Assembly (NCBI RefSeq): GCF_025642135.1
Contig: NZ_CP106793.1
Span: forward strand, 7,346,001-7,410,000
Source: Streptomyces cynarae
GTDB lineage: Bacteria > Actinomycetota > Actinomycetes > Streptomycetales > Streptomycetaceae
DNA: 64,000 nt
Direction: 5' to 3'
Position 1 is the first letter of the stretch. Each line of letters starts with the position of its first letter. The notes below the pieces were generated by a model that saw nothing but the letters and a program-made list of their open reading frames with translations, was not told where the DNA came from and did no database searches. Below are positions 54,775-63,742 of the stretch, in pieces. The translations under genes were made by a program, and so were the position numbers.

Positions 54775-56977
54775 TCATCGCGGTGAGCCGCCACCTCGTG
54801 AACGTGTGGGCCGCGACCCTGGGGACGGCAGCAACTGCCCCCCGGTCAAGCCCCCCGACAGCAGCCGCGCCGTCTCCTCCGCCAGCCGCGTCGCCCGCTG
54901 CGCCTCCGCCCGAAGCTCGTGCACCCGCCGGAACGCCTCCCCGTACCGCCGCTGCTCCTCCAGCGGCAGCAGCGGCACGCGCAGCCGGCCCGGGCTGACG
55001 GTGAGGACCGTGCTGCCCGTCGACGCGCCCGCGATGTTGTCCTCCGCGCCGAGGAACCCTGCGAGGAACCAGGGGTCCAGGCGTGCCGGGTCCGGCCGGA
55101 AGAGGTGGACGTGGGGGCCGAGCAGCGCGCCGGCCTCCGCCTCGCCCGCCACCCGGGCCATCGGTCCACCGCCGCTCGCGACCGCTCGTACGAGCACGTC
55201 CCCGACGGCGATGACCGGTGCCGTGTCGGTGCGCACCTCCACCGGGTCTCCCGTCGGGCCCGATCCGCCCGCGATGTCCGAGCCGGTGAGGACGGGGCGG
55301 TCCGCCGGGCCTTCGCCGCCGGGCTCCGCGTGTCCCCGTGATCCCTCCGGGACCGTTCGCAGCAGCGTCAGCGCACCGCCCCGCGCGAGGTCCGCCGCCG
55401 TCGCCGTTCGCCATTCGCGCGCCGAGGGGCCGACGGCGCTCCAGTCCTCGTAACCGGCCGCCCTGCCGAGGGACTTGGCGGCCGTCACGAGGTCGCGGCG
55501 GGTCGCGTCGACTTCAGCCGACAGCTGCGCCGGGTCGACCTCGGCCCGTGAGGCGCGTACGAGGCGTGCCGGGGTCAGGTCCACCACGTCGTCCAGGAGG
55601 TCGATCACCCCGACTGCCCGAGAGGTCCCGGGCTCGCCCTCGAACGCGTCCGGGTCGCTCGTGAACGCCTCCCACGCGCCGAGGACCTGTGCCGTGATCC
55701 GGTCCCAGTCCAGGGAGGCGGAGCGACTCCCGCCCCGAGTGCGCGTGCCCACCGCCCTACCGCCTGCGAATTCCGTCCCCGTATCCGCCGTGTCGACGAA
55801 AAGCACTGACTTGCGCTCCGCACCGCCCGTTTCGGGCCGCTGAAGGACCCAGATCTGGAGCCCGATGTGCAGCGGCACCGCCGCGCCGACCGGCAGCGCG
55901 ACCACTGCGCGCAGCGCGCCGCTGCGTACAAGCTCCGCCCGTACGCGGCGCCCGGACGCGCGGCCCGCTGTGGCGGGAGGCAGGAGCAGGGCCGTGTGGC
56001 CGCCGGGCGTCAGGTGCGCGAGCGCGTGCTGCACCCAGGCCAGCTCCGACTCCGCGCGGGCCGGAACGCCGTACGCCCAGCGGGGGTCGTACGCAAGCTC
56101 GTCGTGACCCCAGTCCCGCACACCGTACGGCGGGTTGCACAGCACCGCGTCCGCGAGAAGGTCGGGAAAAGCGTCCGCACGGAGGCTGTCACCGGCGCAC
56201 ACGGTGACCTTGGCGTCCGGCGCCGTCAGCATCAGGCTCACCGCGCTCCGCTGAGCCTGTACGGGCAGCACGTCCTGGCCGTACAGCTCACGCGCGCCGT
56301 GACGGGCGGCGGCAGCCAGTAGGGAGCCGCTGCCGCAGGCCGGATCCAATACGCGGGCCGGGGTGCCGGGGATCAGGCGCGTGAGAAGATCCGCGAGCGC
56401 GGGGGGCGTCCGGTAGGCGCCGCTCGCCGCGCTGTCCTCCAGCTCCCGCTCCGCGAGCACGCTCAAGGTGGCTTGGCCGCCCTCGTCCCGCACACACGCG
56501 TACAGCGCGCGCAACACCTCAGCGTCGGCCGCCTCGAAGCGGACGGCGTCCCCGCCCGGCACGGCGTCGGCGACGGCCGCCGCGTCCTGCTCGGCGCGAG
56601 CGGCGATCCGCGTCCGGCAGTTGCAGGGCGGCGGTCAGCTCATCAGGTGTGCGGCCGGCCGCCGCGAGGACGAGGAGCAGCAGGTCCGCCGTACCGCCGC
56701 CGGTCCGCGCGTGCAGGCGGAGGGTCGTACGCAACTCCTCCGACGGGCTCGCCGCCGCGGCGTGACCGCGCGAGGCGAGCCAGGAACGGACGGCCTCCAG
56801 GTCGTACAGCGGGCTGCTCTCCGTGCCGCCGGACGGAGCCGGAAAGTCGGCGTGCCGACGGCGCCAGTTGCTGACCGTGGCGCGCGTGACCCCCGCGATG
56901 CGCGAGATCTCGGCGGCGGTCACCTGGACGGATGGCTGCGGCATGGCGGACGCCCCGGGCCCTTCGGTAGTGGACAC
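54775..56977 (-). pseudogene. HTH-N6-adenine DNA methylase, frameshifted
   Basis: Two frames together encode one streptomycete methylase of about 730 residues. The upstream frame starts MSTTEGPGASAMPQPS at 56977 and gives an HTH (AAEISRIAGVTRATVSNWRRRH) and helical DLLLLVLAAAGRTPDELTAAL. After about 56605-56635 the continuation is in another frame (ARAEQDAAAVADAVPGGDAV). That part has the SAM motif LDPACGSGSLL, catalytic CNPPYGVRDWG and a C-terminal target-recognition half with a coiled coil (EEQRRYGEAFRRVHELRAEA), as in type I HsdM/HsdS fusions. The break may be a true mutation, a sequencing error or a reversible switch. If a GTG at 56562 were used, a methylase without its HTH could still be made. 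Confidence 0.75.
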
Positions 56978-57156
56978 GCCACCAAAGCTACAGCAGCGGT
57001 CAAATCTGTCAATGTGTTTGACGATGCTTTCAGTGTCATGCTTATCTGGTGATGCTTCCGGTTGGAAGCAGCCTCGGGCCGCGGCGCCGTGTCATCGGCA
57101 TGCCCTTTCGGCCACGTCCGTCCTTTTCTCGCAGCACCGCATGGGGGTACCCGATC

Positions 57157-57708
57157 ATGTCCGCGCCTCCCTGGGCCCAGCAGCCGCATCAGCCGCAGGC
57201 CCCGGAACCGAAGAAGAAGAGCAAGGTCAAGACCTGCGCCGGCGCCGGCTGCCTCGGCATCGTCGGCGTCGTGATCCTGGGCGGTGTGATCTCCGTGGCC
57301 GGCGGCGGCAATTCCAGCAGCGCCCCTGCTGCCCAGAGCCCGGCCGCCGCGTCCCCGGACCCGGGTCACAGCGCCAAGGCCGCCGCCCCGCGGTCCACCG
57401 CCCGGAAGGAGACGCCGCAGACCGTCACCTACGTCGTCACCGGCACCGGCGGCGCCGACGTCCAGTACGGCCCGGCCGGGTCCTCCGCCCAGGGCAAGGT
57501 GCCGATGAGCGTGACCAAGCCGCTCCGGAACCCGCAGTACTACGCGATCACCGCGCAGCTTCAGGGCGGGGGCCACGTCACCTGCCAGCTGAAGGTCAAC
57601 GGCAAGGTCATCTCGCAGTCCACCGCCTCGGGCGGCTACAACCTCGCCTCCTGCGAGATCAGCAAGGACATCTTCAGCGGCAAGTGGACCGACACGAACG
57701 CCGGCTGA
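57157..57708 (+). CDS. MmpS-like membrane-anchored protein
   Basis: This protein of about 183 residues starts at ATG 57157 (MSAPPWAQQPHQPQ). A Pro/Gln-rich leader and basic KKKSKVK precede one transmembrane helix (LGIVGVVILGGVISVAG). A Ser/Ala/Pro linker and a C-terminal domain of about 90 residues follow. That domain (TVTYVVTGTGGADVQYG ... GHVTCQLKVNGKVISQ ... LASCEISK) fits the MmpS family of extracytoplasmic partners. It also has two cysteines that could pair. No MmpL transporter gene is adjacent. It is divergent from the methylase gene. Confidence 0.75.
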   Translation: MSAPPWAQQPHQPQAPEPKKKSKVKTCAGAGCLGIVGVVILGGVISVAGGGNSSSAPAAQSPAAASPDPGHSAKAAAPRSTARKETPQTVTYVVTGTGGADVQYGPAGSSAQGKVPMSVTKPLRNPQYYAITAQLQGGGHVTCQLKVNGKVISQSTASGGYNLASCEISKDIFSGKWTDTNAG

Positions 57709-57858
57709 CGGGCATGCAGAGCCCAGGGCCCACCTTCCGAGCGCGGCGAGGACGTACGGCGCCTCTCGCCGACCAGCGCTCGCGCTGTGTCCGACTGCTC
57801 CTGCCGGGGCGGCTTCCGCACCGGCCTGATCCCTCAGACCCACGAGTGGGAGAACCGC

Positions 57859-58191
57859 TTGACCGAGACGGGTGAGCCCGAACTGACCGTGTACCACCAC
57901 CACCTGGTGCGGCTGACGGAGCGCGACGACGGGGAGAACTTCCGGGCCCTGCTCGTCCAGGCCCGCCACATCACCAAGGCGTCATACGAGACCAGCCTCT
58001 ACGACCATCAGCAGGCGTTTCGCCTCCTGTGGCGCCACCTGGAGCGCAGCGGCCACCTGCGCCTCGCGCATCGTGAGGTCCGAGCGCGTCTCGCCTCTGG
58101 TCAGGCCTCGCCTGACGAGCGCGCCGATCTGGAGCTGTTTCTCACGGTCTACGCGCAGGTCCACCCCGCTGCGATCCGCCCCGGTGCGTGA
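57859..58191 (+). CDS. Small hypothetical protein
   Basis: This soluble protein of about 110 residues has no recognised family: LTETGEPELTVYHHHLVRL, then an Arg/Leu-rich helical part (DHQQAFRLLWRHLERSGHLRLAHREV). I prefer the TTG at 57859, which follows GGGAGAA by 4 bases. A GTG at 57787 in the same frame would add 24 residues but has no ribosome-binding site. It is probably intracellular. Confidence 0.45.
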   Translation: MTETGEPELTVYHHHLVRLTERDDGENFRALLVQARHITKASYETSLYDHQQAFRLLWRHLERSGHLRLAHREVRARLASGQASPDERADLELFLTVYAQVHPAAIRPGA

Positions 58192-58268
58192 CCGCTCGCA
58201 CCATGCCGACGGGCGGTCAGGCGCCGCCCGCGTCGTTTTCCATCCGACCCCACGCACGAAGGACTCCT

Positions 58269-58691
58269 GTGAACCGAGCCCACGTCATCGCCATCGCGGC
58301 CTGCGGGCTGACCGCACTGTCGGTCACCGTGGCCGTGGCAGACCACGTCAGCAGCCACTCCGCGCTGTCCGCTGCCCGCCGCCAGGCGGCTGCGGCCGAC
58401 CACCGCGCCCGGCAGGCCGCATCCCGCCCGCCCGAGGTCGTCACCAAGACCGTGGACAAGCCCGTCTTCGGCCGCTCGACGCTTCTCGGCGCCTATGCGG
58501 CCGGCGTCATCTCCGGAGGTGTGTACGCCGACGACGGCAGCATGTCCTACACCGCGAGCGACAGCACCTGCTCGCAGGAGTACTCCCAGATCTCGCAGGA
58601 GCCCAACGGCGGCAGCATCCACAGAGACCTCTTCATGAAGGCCTGCCTGAACAACGTCAACGACACGGCCAAGACAGACCCCGCGCCTTGA
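58269..58691 (+). CDS. Small secreted or membrane-tethered hypothetical protein
   Basis: This 140-residue protein starts at a GTG 5 bases after GAAGGA. An N-terminal hydrophobic segment (VIAIAACGLTALSVTVAVA) acts as signal peptide or anchor. A short alanine/arginine coil follows (ALSAARRQAAAADHRARQAA), then a domain with two cysteines (STCSQEYS and MKACLNN) that may form a disulfide. The family is not recognised. The context (after an MmpS-like gene) suggests an envelope protein. Confidence 0.55.
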   Translation: MNRAHVIAIAACGLTALSVTVAVADHVSSHSALSAARRQAAAADHRARQAASRPPEVVTKTVDKPVFGRSTLLGAYAAGVISGGVYADDGSMSYTASDSTCSQEYSQISQEPNGGSIHRDLFMKACLNNVNDTAKTDPAP

Positions 58692-58982
58692 CCGGCGACG
58701 CTTGGCGCTGACTCACAGGCCGGGAATGAGGGGCGGGGGCCTCACGCTCGACGAGGCCGGCCTGTGTCCAGCGCCCCGAAGGGCCGGGCCGAGTGACGCT
58801 GAAGAACGGGGTGTATTCAAGACCAGCCGGTGCAAGGAGTGGAAGAAGAGCGGCTAACCGGTCGCGGCATCGTCCCCGTCGCCGAGGATGAGGAGCATCA
58901 GCCATGTCAACCTGCGGAAACGTGATGGATGTAAGGGCTATGTAATGCTCATGTGCACAGATAATCTGTCGGCGTGTACGAC

Positions 58983-60683
58983 ATGACCGACCCGGTTGCC
59001 GCCCGACGTGCGGCGATAGCCGCCGAGAAGGAGCGCCTGGCTCGGGCGCGCGAGCGCCGGCGCAGCGGCGGACCGGCAGGCGCGAGCGGATTCGCGCAGC
59101 GGAAGTGGCGTTGGGTCGGCGTCGACGGTGGTGAAGCCGTCCAGACGGTTCTGGAAGTGCTCAAGGACATCGAGCAGGCGGCCCCCCTGACGGAGAGTCA
59201 GTGCAAGACCCTTGGTCAGGCTCAGGCAGGCGCACCCGACCGGGAGGCGCTGCTCCCGGTGGTTCGGGCCGGCCTGGCTGGTCTGAAGCCGGAGGCCGTG
59301 CTCCGTCACCTGCGAGCTCTATGGGCCGCCGGGGTGCGATGGCTGAACGAAGCGGGCCTGGAGCGGTGCCGCATCCTGTGCGCGACCGCTCCTGGTATCG
59401 AACTGGTCAACGCAAGATCCCGTGCGGTCTCGGGCGGCCCTGCCTTCTCTCTGTTCGCCACCGCCGCCACCCGAGGCGCGATCCCGGTACCGAACGCCGT
59501 TCTGGCCCAAGTCCTCCCCTGGGCACCGCTGTCCGTCCTCGACGACCTGGTGGAGCACGGCGGCCTGCTGGCAGAGGACAAGCCGTGGACGGAGCGCGAC
59601 GAGGACGAAGCCCTCTATCTGCGGGCCCGCCTCAACCCCATCTCGATCAGTCCTGAAGAGGCCGAGCGGCTCGGCTGGGACGGCCTGCTGCGCCGTCGGG
59701 CGTTCCTCGCCGGACAGACGATCGTGCGGCAGGAACCCGAGGACGTCTGGGACCTGCTGTACGACGTGGTCAGCGACGTCCAAGTGGCGTCCCTCGACGC
59801 CTTGGACGCCGTCCTGCCGCGCGCTCAGCAGATCCAGTTGCGCGATCTCAGATCCGGAGCGCTCGTCGGTCAGTGGGACGGCGGCACCGTCCGCGACCGA
59901 GGCCTGTGGAAGCTGATGGCCGCCCTGTGGCGCCCGACCGGGCCCGTCGACCCCCGACGCAGCGAGTTCTACGCCCTGGTCGCGCTCAACCGCGCCTACG
60001 ACCTGCTGAAGTCCGGTGACCTGGAAGGGGCCGACCGCCAGGCGGAGTCCTTCGTACGGGAACGAAAGAAGGGCCATTCCCTGTCCACTGACCTGATGGA
60101 CGAGGCGTACACCATCGCCGCCTACGTCACTGCGGTCACGTCGCCCGAAGCCGAGAACGACCGGGCCGCAAGGGACCGACTCGCCCAGGCGGAGACATAC
60201 GCGGAGAAGGCGGCAGAGAACGGTCATCCGGTGGCGGTGCGCAATCTCGCGCACGTGCGCACCTGGAGGTCCACCCCGAAGAACAGACGGGGCGCGATGA
60301 CCAATCCGTTCCTCGAACTCGGCCTCGACCATGGCGCAGAAGGCTGGGAGCGGCACTGCCGGGAGGTCTTCCGCCGGTACGAGCAGGTGGGAGACCGGGC
60401 GGGCCAGGCCCGGCTCAACTGGGCGGAAGACCGTATCCATGAGGCCGCGGGCCACGAGGCCGGATTCGACGTCTTCTTCCAAGTGCCGCTGGACTGGTCG
60501 CGGTACGAGTTGCCCGACGCCGTGCCGAGGCAACTGGTGCCGCCCCTGGAGCCGATGGCACGCCGAACCGCCCTCACGAGCGGCGCGGACCTCGAGTCCA
60601 TTCGCGCTCTGGCGGCTGTCGAACTGCTCGACGACTTCCGCAGCACCGCACCACACCTCGACCGTCACGGGTCCACCCGCTGA
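58983..60683 (+). CDS. Helical-repeat protein upstream of the Hsp70-nuclease cassette
   Basis: This protein of about 566 residues is unrecognised as a family. It opens with a charged coiled coil (VAARRAAIAAEKERLARARERRR). The middle is helical, and the C-terminal half has TPR/Sel1-like helical pairs (YALVALNRAYDLLKSGDLEGADRQA; AETYAEKAAENGHPVAVRNLAHV). No J-domain HPD motif is present. I use the ATG at 58983; a GTG at 58974 adds three residues, and neither has a clear ribosome-binding site. The next gene starts 51 bp downstream on the same strand and overlaps the Hsp70 gene. The three probably form one system in which this protein is an adaptor or sensor. Confidence 0.6.
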   Translation: MTDPVAARRAAIAAEKERLARARERRRSGGPAGASGFAQRKWRWVGVDGGEAVQTVLEVLKDIEQAAPLTESQCKTLGQAQAGAPDREALLPVVRAGLAGLKPEAVLRHLRALWAAGVRWLNEAGLERCRILCATAPGIELVNARSRAVSGGPAFSLFATAATRGAIPVPNAVLAQVLPWAPLSVLDDLVEHGGLLAEDKPWTERDEDEALYLRARLNPISISPEEAERLGWDGLLRRRAFLAGQTIVRQEPEDVWDLLYDVVSDVQVASLDALDAVLPRAQQIQLRDLRSGALVGQWDGGTVRDRGLWKLMAALWRPTGPVDPRRSEFYALVALNRAYDLLKSGDLEGADRQAESFVRERKKGHSLSTDLMDEAYTIAAYVTAVTSPEAENDRAARDRLAQAETYAEKAAENGHPVAVRNLAHVRTWRSTPKNRRGAMTNPFLELGLDHGAEGWERHCREVFRRYEQVGDRAGQARLNWAEDRIHEAAGHEAGFDVFFQVPLDWSRYELPDAVPRQLVPPLEPMARRTALTSGADLESIRALAAVELLDDFRSTAPHLDRHGSTR

Positions 60684-60734
60684 CGGCGTTTTCCGACCGA
60701 CGACGCACGATGGTGAGCGAGGCAGAACCACTTC

Positions 60735-61376
60735 ATGGACCCCCGGAGGAGAAGGGCGGCGCGTCGCGCCGAGAAGAAGATCCCCAAGAACCTGCGGCCT
60801 CACCGCCTCTGTCCCCACTGCGGGCAGATACAGCCCGGCAAGCTGCAGACTCTCTCGCCGCACAAGCCCGGTGGGACGAGACGCCGTAGGGAGAAGACCC
60901 AGGAGACGGCTGAGCCGACGGCCACCACGGGACAGCGCACAGCGCCCGAACCCATTGACGCGAAGACCGTCATCCAGGGAGTCGTCGATCGGATACCGGC
61001 CGCTCTGGAAGGCGCGAACGCCGACGGGATGCCCTCGGCCACCGCTGTCGGCGTGGCAGTGCGCAAGGCGGTCCTCGACGAGTTCCGCACTCGTGCTCAG
61101 TTCGCCGGACGCCTTGCGGAGATCGACGCTCTTGTGTGGGCGCAGGCGGAGCACGGCGGAGACCTGCTCGGCGGGGCTCTGCGGGAACATCTGCGAGAAC
61201 TTCGCATCCTGAGGGTGACCGAGCCCGAGGCGAGCGACCGGTTCGTCGTCACCGAAGGTGAGGGTGAGGCGTTCGAGGTGCTGCGCCCGGCGTACGTGGA
61301 CGAGGTGACCGGCAAGGTCATTCTGGCGGGACATCTGCGTCGGGTGCCTGGTTCTGCAGTGGGGGAGGAAGCGTGA
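60735..61376 (+). CDS. GrpE-like protein with N-terminal zinc-finger-like motif
   Basis: This 213-residue protein has a basic N-terminus (MDPRRRRAARRAEKKIPKN) and a CPHCG half-finger near residue 27. A linker and a helical region follow (about 70-150). The final 50 residues (RFVVTEGEGEAFEVLRPAYVDEVTGKVILAGHLRRV) have the beta-domain pattern of GrpE, the nucleotide-exchange factor of Hsp70. Identification is by pattern and is strengthened by the 4-bp overlap (GTGA) with the Hsp70-type gene. Its role would be to trigger ADP release from that Hsp70. Confidence 0.5.
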   Translation: MDPRRRRAARRAEKKIPKNLRPHRLCPHCGQIQPGKLQTLSPHKPGGTRRRREKTQETAEPTATTGQRTAPEPIDAKTVIQGVVDRIPAALEGANADGMPSATAVGVAVRKAVLDEFRTRAQFAGRLAEIDALVWAQAEHGGDLLGGALREHLRELRILRVTEPEASDRFVVTEGEGEAFEVLRPAYVDEVTGKVILAGHLRRVPGSAVGEEA

Positions 61377-63463
61377 CGACGGGCATCGATTTCGGGACCA
61401 CCAACTCGGTGGCCGCACAGTGGAACGGCGAGTACGTCGAGATCCTGGAACTCGGTGGCCAAGGGCTCGACGCCGACTGGGAGCGCCCTGGTTTCGAGAA
61501 GCTCTACCCGTCGGTGGTGGGCACCAGTTCCCTGCGCACCGGAGCTCTGTTCGGCTGGGAGGCCAAACTTCGGTCCGAGAAGGCCGTCGAGGCGTGCAAG
61601 CGGCTGTTGCGTGAAGAACCGCTCGTAACGGTCGGCGGGCGACGGTTCGCGGCGACCACCGCTGCCGCCGGCGTGTTCCGCTCCATGATCACGGCTGCCG
61701 AGGAGGAGGCCGCGACGGAGATCGGGGAAGCCGTGATCACCGTGCCGGCGAACGCGACCGGAGCGGCTCGCTTCCGTACCCGGGAGGCGGCGCGGGCGGC
61801 GGGCATCGTCGTCAAGACGCTGCTCAACGAACCCACGGCCGCTGCCATCGCCTACGCACACAACATGGAGGAGGACGGCGAGTTCCTCGTCTTCGACTGG
61901 GGCGGCGGCACGATGGACGCCACCCTGCTGCTGCACGACGACGGATTCTTCGACGAGAAGGCCAGCCGGGGCGTCAACCGGCTGGGTGGTCTGGAGATCG
62001 ACGCGCGGCTGCGCCGTATGGTGCTCGGCCGAGCGCCCGCCCGCAGGGCGTGGTCGGAGTCCGAACAGCGTCAGTTCTCCTTGGACATCGAACGCAACAA
62101 GATCCTGCTGTCCTCTCAGGAGTCCGTTCGTATCACCACGCCGGACGGCATCCCCGTCGAGATCGGCCAGGACGAGTTCTCCGCAGAGATCCAGGACCTG
62201 ATCAACCGCGCGCTCGACCCTGTCGAGGAGTGTCTTGAGCAGGCCCGCATCGACCCGAGCGAGCTGAAGGCCGTCCTGATGATCGGCGGCAGCAGCCAGA
62301 TCCCCGCCGTCCGCGACGCGGTGTCCGAAGCTCTGGACTGCGAGCTCGTGGGAGTCGATCTGTGCCATCCGATGACGGCGGTCGCCGAGGGCGCCGCGAT
62401 CTGCGCCGCGGCCATGGATGGCGAGTTGGAGAGCATCATCCGCGTCGTCAACACGCACGCGCTGGGAACGGTCACCAAGGACCAGTACGGCAAGCGGGAG
62501 TTCAGCGCGCTGATCGGCCGTAACCAGCGTCTGCCGCAGCAACGGGTCAAGTCCTACCGGCCCTCCAAGGACGGCGTGTCCAAGCTGATCGTGGAGGTGT
62601 GGGAAGGGGACCCGGACCGGCCTGTCGACCACCCCGACAACGTCAAACTGACGGAGCTGGTGCTGTCCTACCCGCAACGGTCCCAGGCAGAGGACGGGGT
62701 GTTCGACCTCGAGTACACGTACAGCAAGGAAGGGCTGCTGGCGGTCAAGGCCACGCTGCAGAAGACCGGGGAGGTCCTCCTCGACGGCGAGGTCAAGGTC
62801 TTCGGCGACAGCACCGTGCCACCGGAGATCGAGAACGAGCTGAAGGAGTTGCTCGCCCTGCGCTCCACTCCCCACACCGCGCCCAGGCCGACGCATCCAC
62901 AGCAGTCGCCCGCCGCGCCGCGCGACCGGCGATCCGCCGATTCTGGCGTGCCGGTGCCCGCACCGTCGCCCGCCTCCATGGCGAAGGCCACGTCCGGGCC
63001 CGAGCAACCCGCCGCACCCCTGATCGTCGATGGCTCGAACCTCGCCTGGAACGGCCGTCCGCCCCGCTCCGCAGGAGGGCGGCCGAGTTTCCAGGCACTC
63101 CAGGCGGCCATCAAGGCGCTCAGATTCAAGAATCCGGACCGGGACATCCACGTCGTCGTCGACGCAACCCTGCGGCATGACGTCGTCGAGGAGGAACGCC
63201 CCCTGGTGGAGGAGGCCATCGCCGCCGGTACGGTCGTCCAACCGCCGGCAGGTACCGAAGGCCGCGGAGATGCCCTGGTCATCAGCATTGCGGAAGAGGT
63301 GGGCGGAGTGATCGTCTCCAACGACAACTTCGCTCCCTTCCAGAAGGCCAATCCCTGGCTGCTCACTCCTGGCCGCGTCCTGGGTGCCACCCACTCCCAA
63401 GGCGTCTGGGTCTTCAACCGCAGGAAGCCCAACGCGGCGGCTCCGACCGCGCGTCGTCGGTGA
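61373..63463 (+). CDS. Hsp70-type chaperone fused to a Zc3h12a-like (PIN/NYN) ribonuclease
   Basis: This 696-residue fusion has an Hsp70 ATPase domain (about 1-360): phosphate motif IDFGTTNS at 5-12, VFDWGGGTMDATL and adenosine motif MIGGSSQIPAV. A beta-type substrate-binding region follows (about 370-490), then a Pro/Ala-rich linker (about 500-545). The C-terminal nuclease domain (about 548-690) has the acidic set of Zc3h12a/PIN ribonucleases: IVDGSN (D553), HVVVD (D597), GRGDALV (D633) and IVSNDNF (D651). The Hsp70 lid helical domain is missing and the nuclease takes its place. This suggests that client binding or ATP state controls RNA cleavage. The start overlaps the GrpE-like gene. Confidence 0.85.
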   Translation: MTTGIDFGTTNSVAAQWNGEYVEILELGGQGLDADWERPGFEKLYPSVVGTSSLRTGALFGWEAKLRSEKAVEACKRLLREEPLVTVGGRRFAATTAAAGVFRSMITAAEEEAATEIGEAVITVPANATGAARFRTREAARAAGIVVKTLLNEPTAAAIAYAHNMEEDGEFLVFDWGGGTMDATLLLHDDGFFDEKASRGVNRLGGLEIDARLRRMVLGRAPARRAWSESEQRQFSLDIERNKILLSSQESVRITTPDGIPVEIGQDEFSAEIQDLINRALDPVEECLEQARIDPSELKAVLMIGGSSQIPAVRDAVSEALDCELVGVDLCHPMTAVAEGAAICAAAMDGELESIIRVVNTHALGTVTKDQYGKREFSALIGRNQRLPQQRVKSYRPSKDGVSKLIVEVWEGDPDRPVDHPDNVKLTELVLSYPQRSQAEDGVFDLEYTYSKEGLLAVKATLQKTGEVLLDGEVKVFGDSTVPPEIENELKELLALRSTPHTAPRPTHPQQSPAAPRDRRSADSGVPVPAPSPASMAKATSGPEQPAAPLIVDGSNLAWNGRPPRSAGGRPSFQALQAAIKALRFKNPDRDIHVVVDATLRHDVVEEERPLVEEAIAAGTVVQPPAGTEGRGDALVISIAEEVGGVIVSNDNFAPFQKANPWLLTPGRVLGATHSQGVWVFNRRKPNAAAPTARRR

Positions 63464-63507
63464 CGCGTACGGGTTCGGCGGGCTTGCCGCGCACAGCATG
63501 GGCGGTT

Positions 63508-63528
63508 CGCGCCCCTTGATGGGGCGCG
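63508..63528 (+). terminator. Probable terminator after the Hsp70-nuclease gene
   Basis: A perfect 8-bp stem (CGCGCCCC at 63508-63515, pairing with 63521-63528) with a 5-nt loop lies 45 bp after the stop. The rest of 63464-63742 shows no gene; a GAGGGGAG ribosome-binding site lies just before 63743. Confidence 0.65.
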
Positions 63529-63742
63529 GACAGGTCTGATGAGGAGCCCGCAACAAGGCGGTCGTTCCGGATGGGCGGCGGGCTGTAGCCGCGCCACCCG
63601 TCATGGTGCCTAATTGGCGCCCCGGACGCAGCGGCAGCCGGCCGGAGGTTAAGCAATCGTCTGCGGGTGGCCCTCGCGGCTGGCACCATGAACCGCGAGC
63701 TCTGTGCCCGGGCGGGGCGGCGACGGAGGCGAGGGGAGAACG

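Noticed and set aside
24831..56977. A Pgl or BREX system
   Set aside because: Kinases and methylases are present, but no PglZ-type phosphatase or BrxC/PglY ATPase was recognised, and the kinases lack the PglW layout.
58974..60683. DnaJ co-chaperone for the Hsp70-nuclease
   Set aside because: A J-domain would need an HPD motif between two helices near one end, and none is present.
63464..63742. tRNA or small RNA gene between the Hsp70 gene and the last gene
   Set aside because: No cloverleaf or CCA-end could be assembled; the only clear structure is the 8-bp terminator hairpin.
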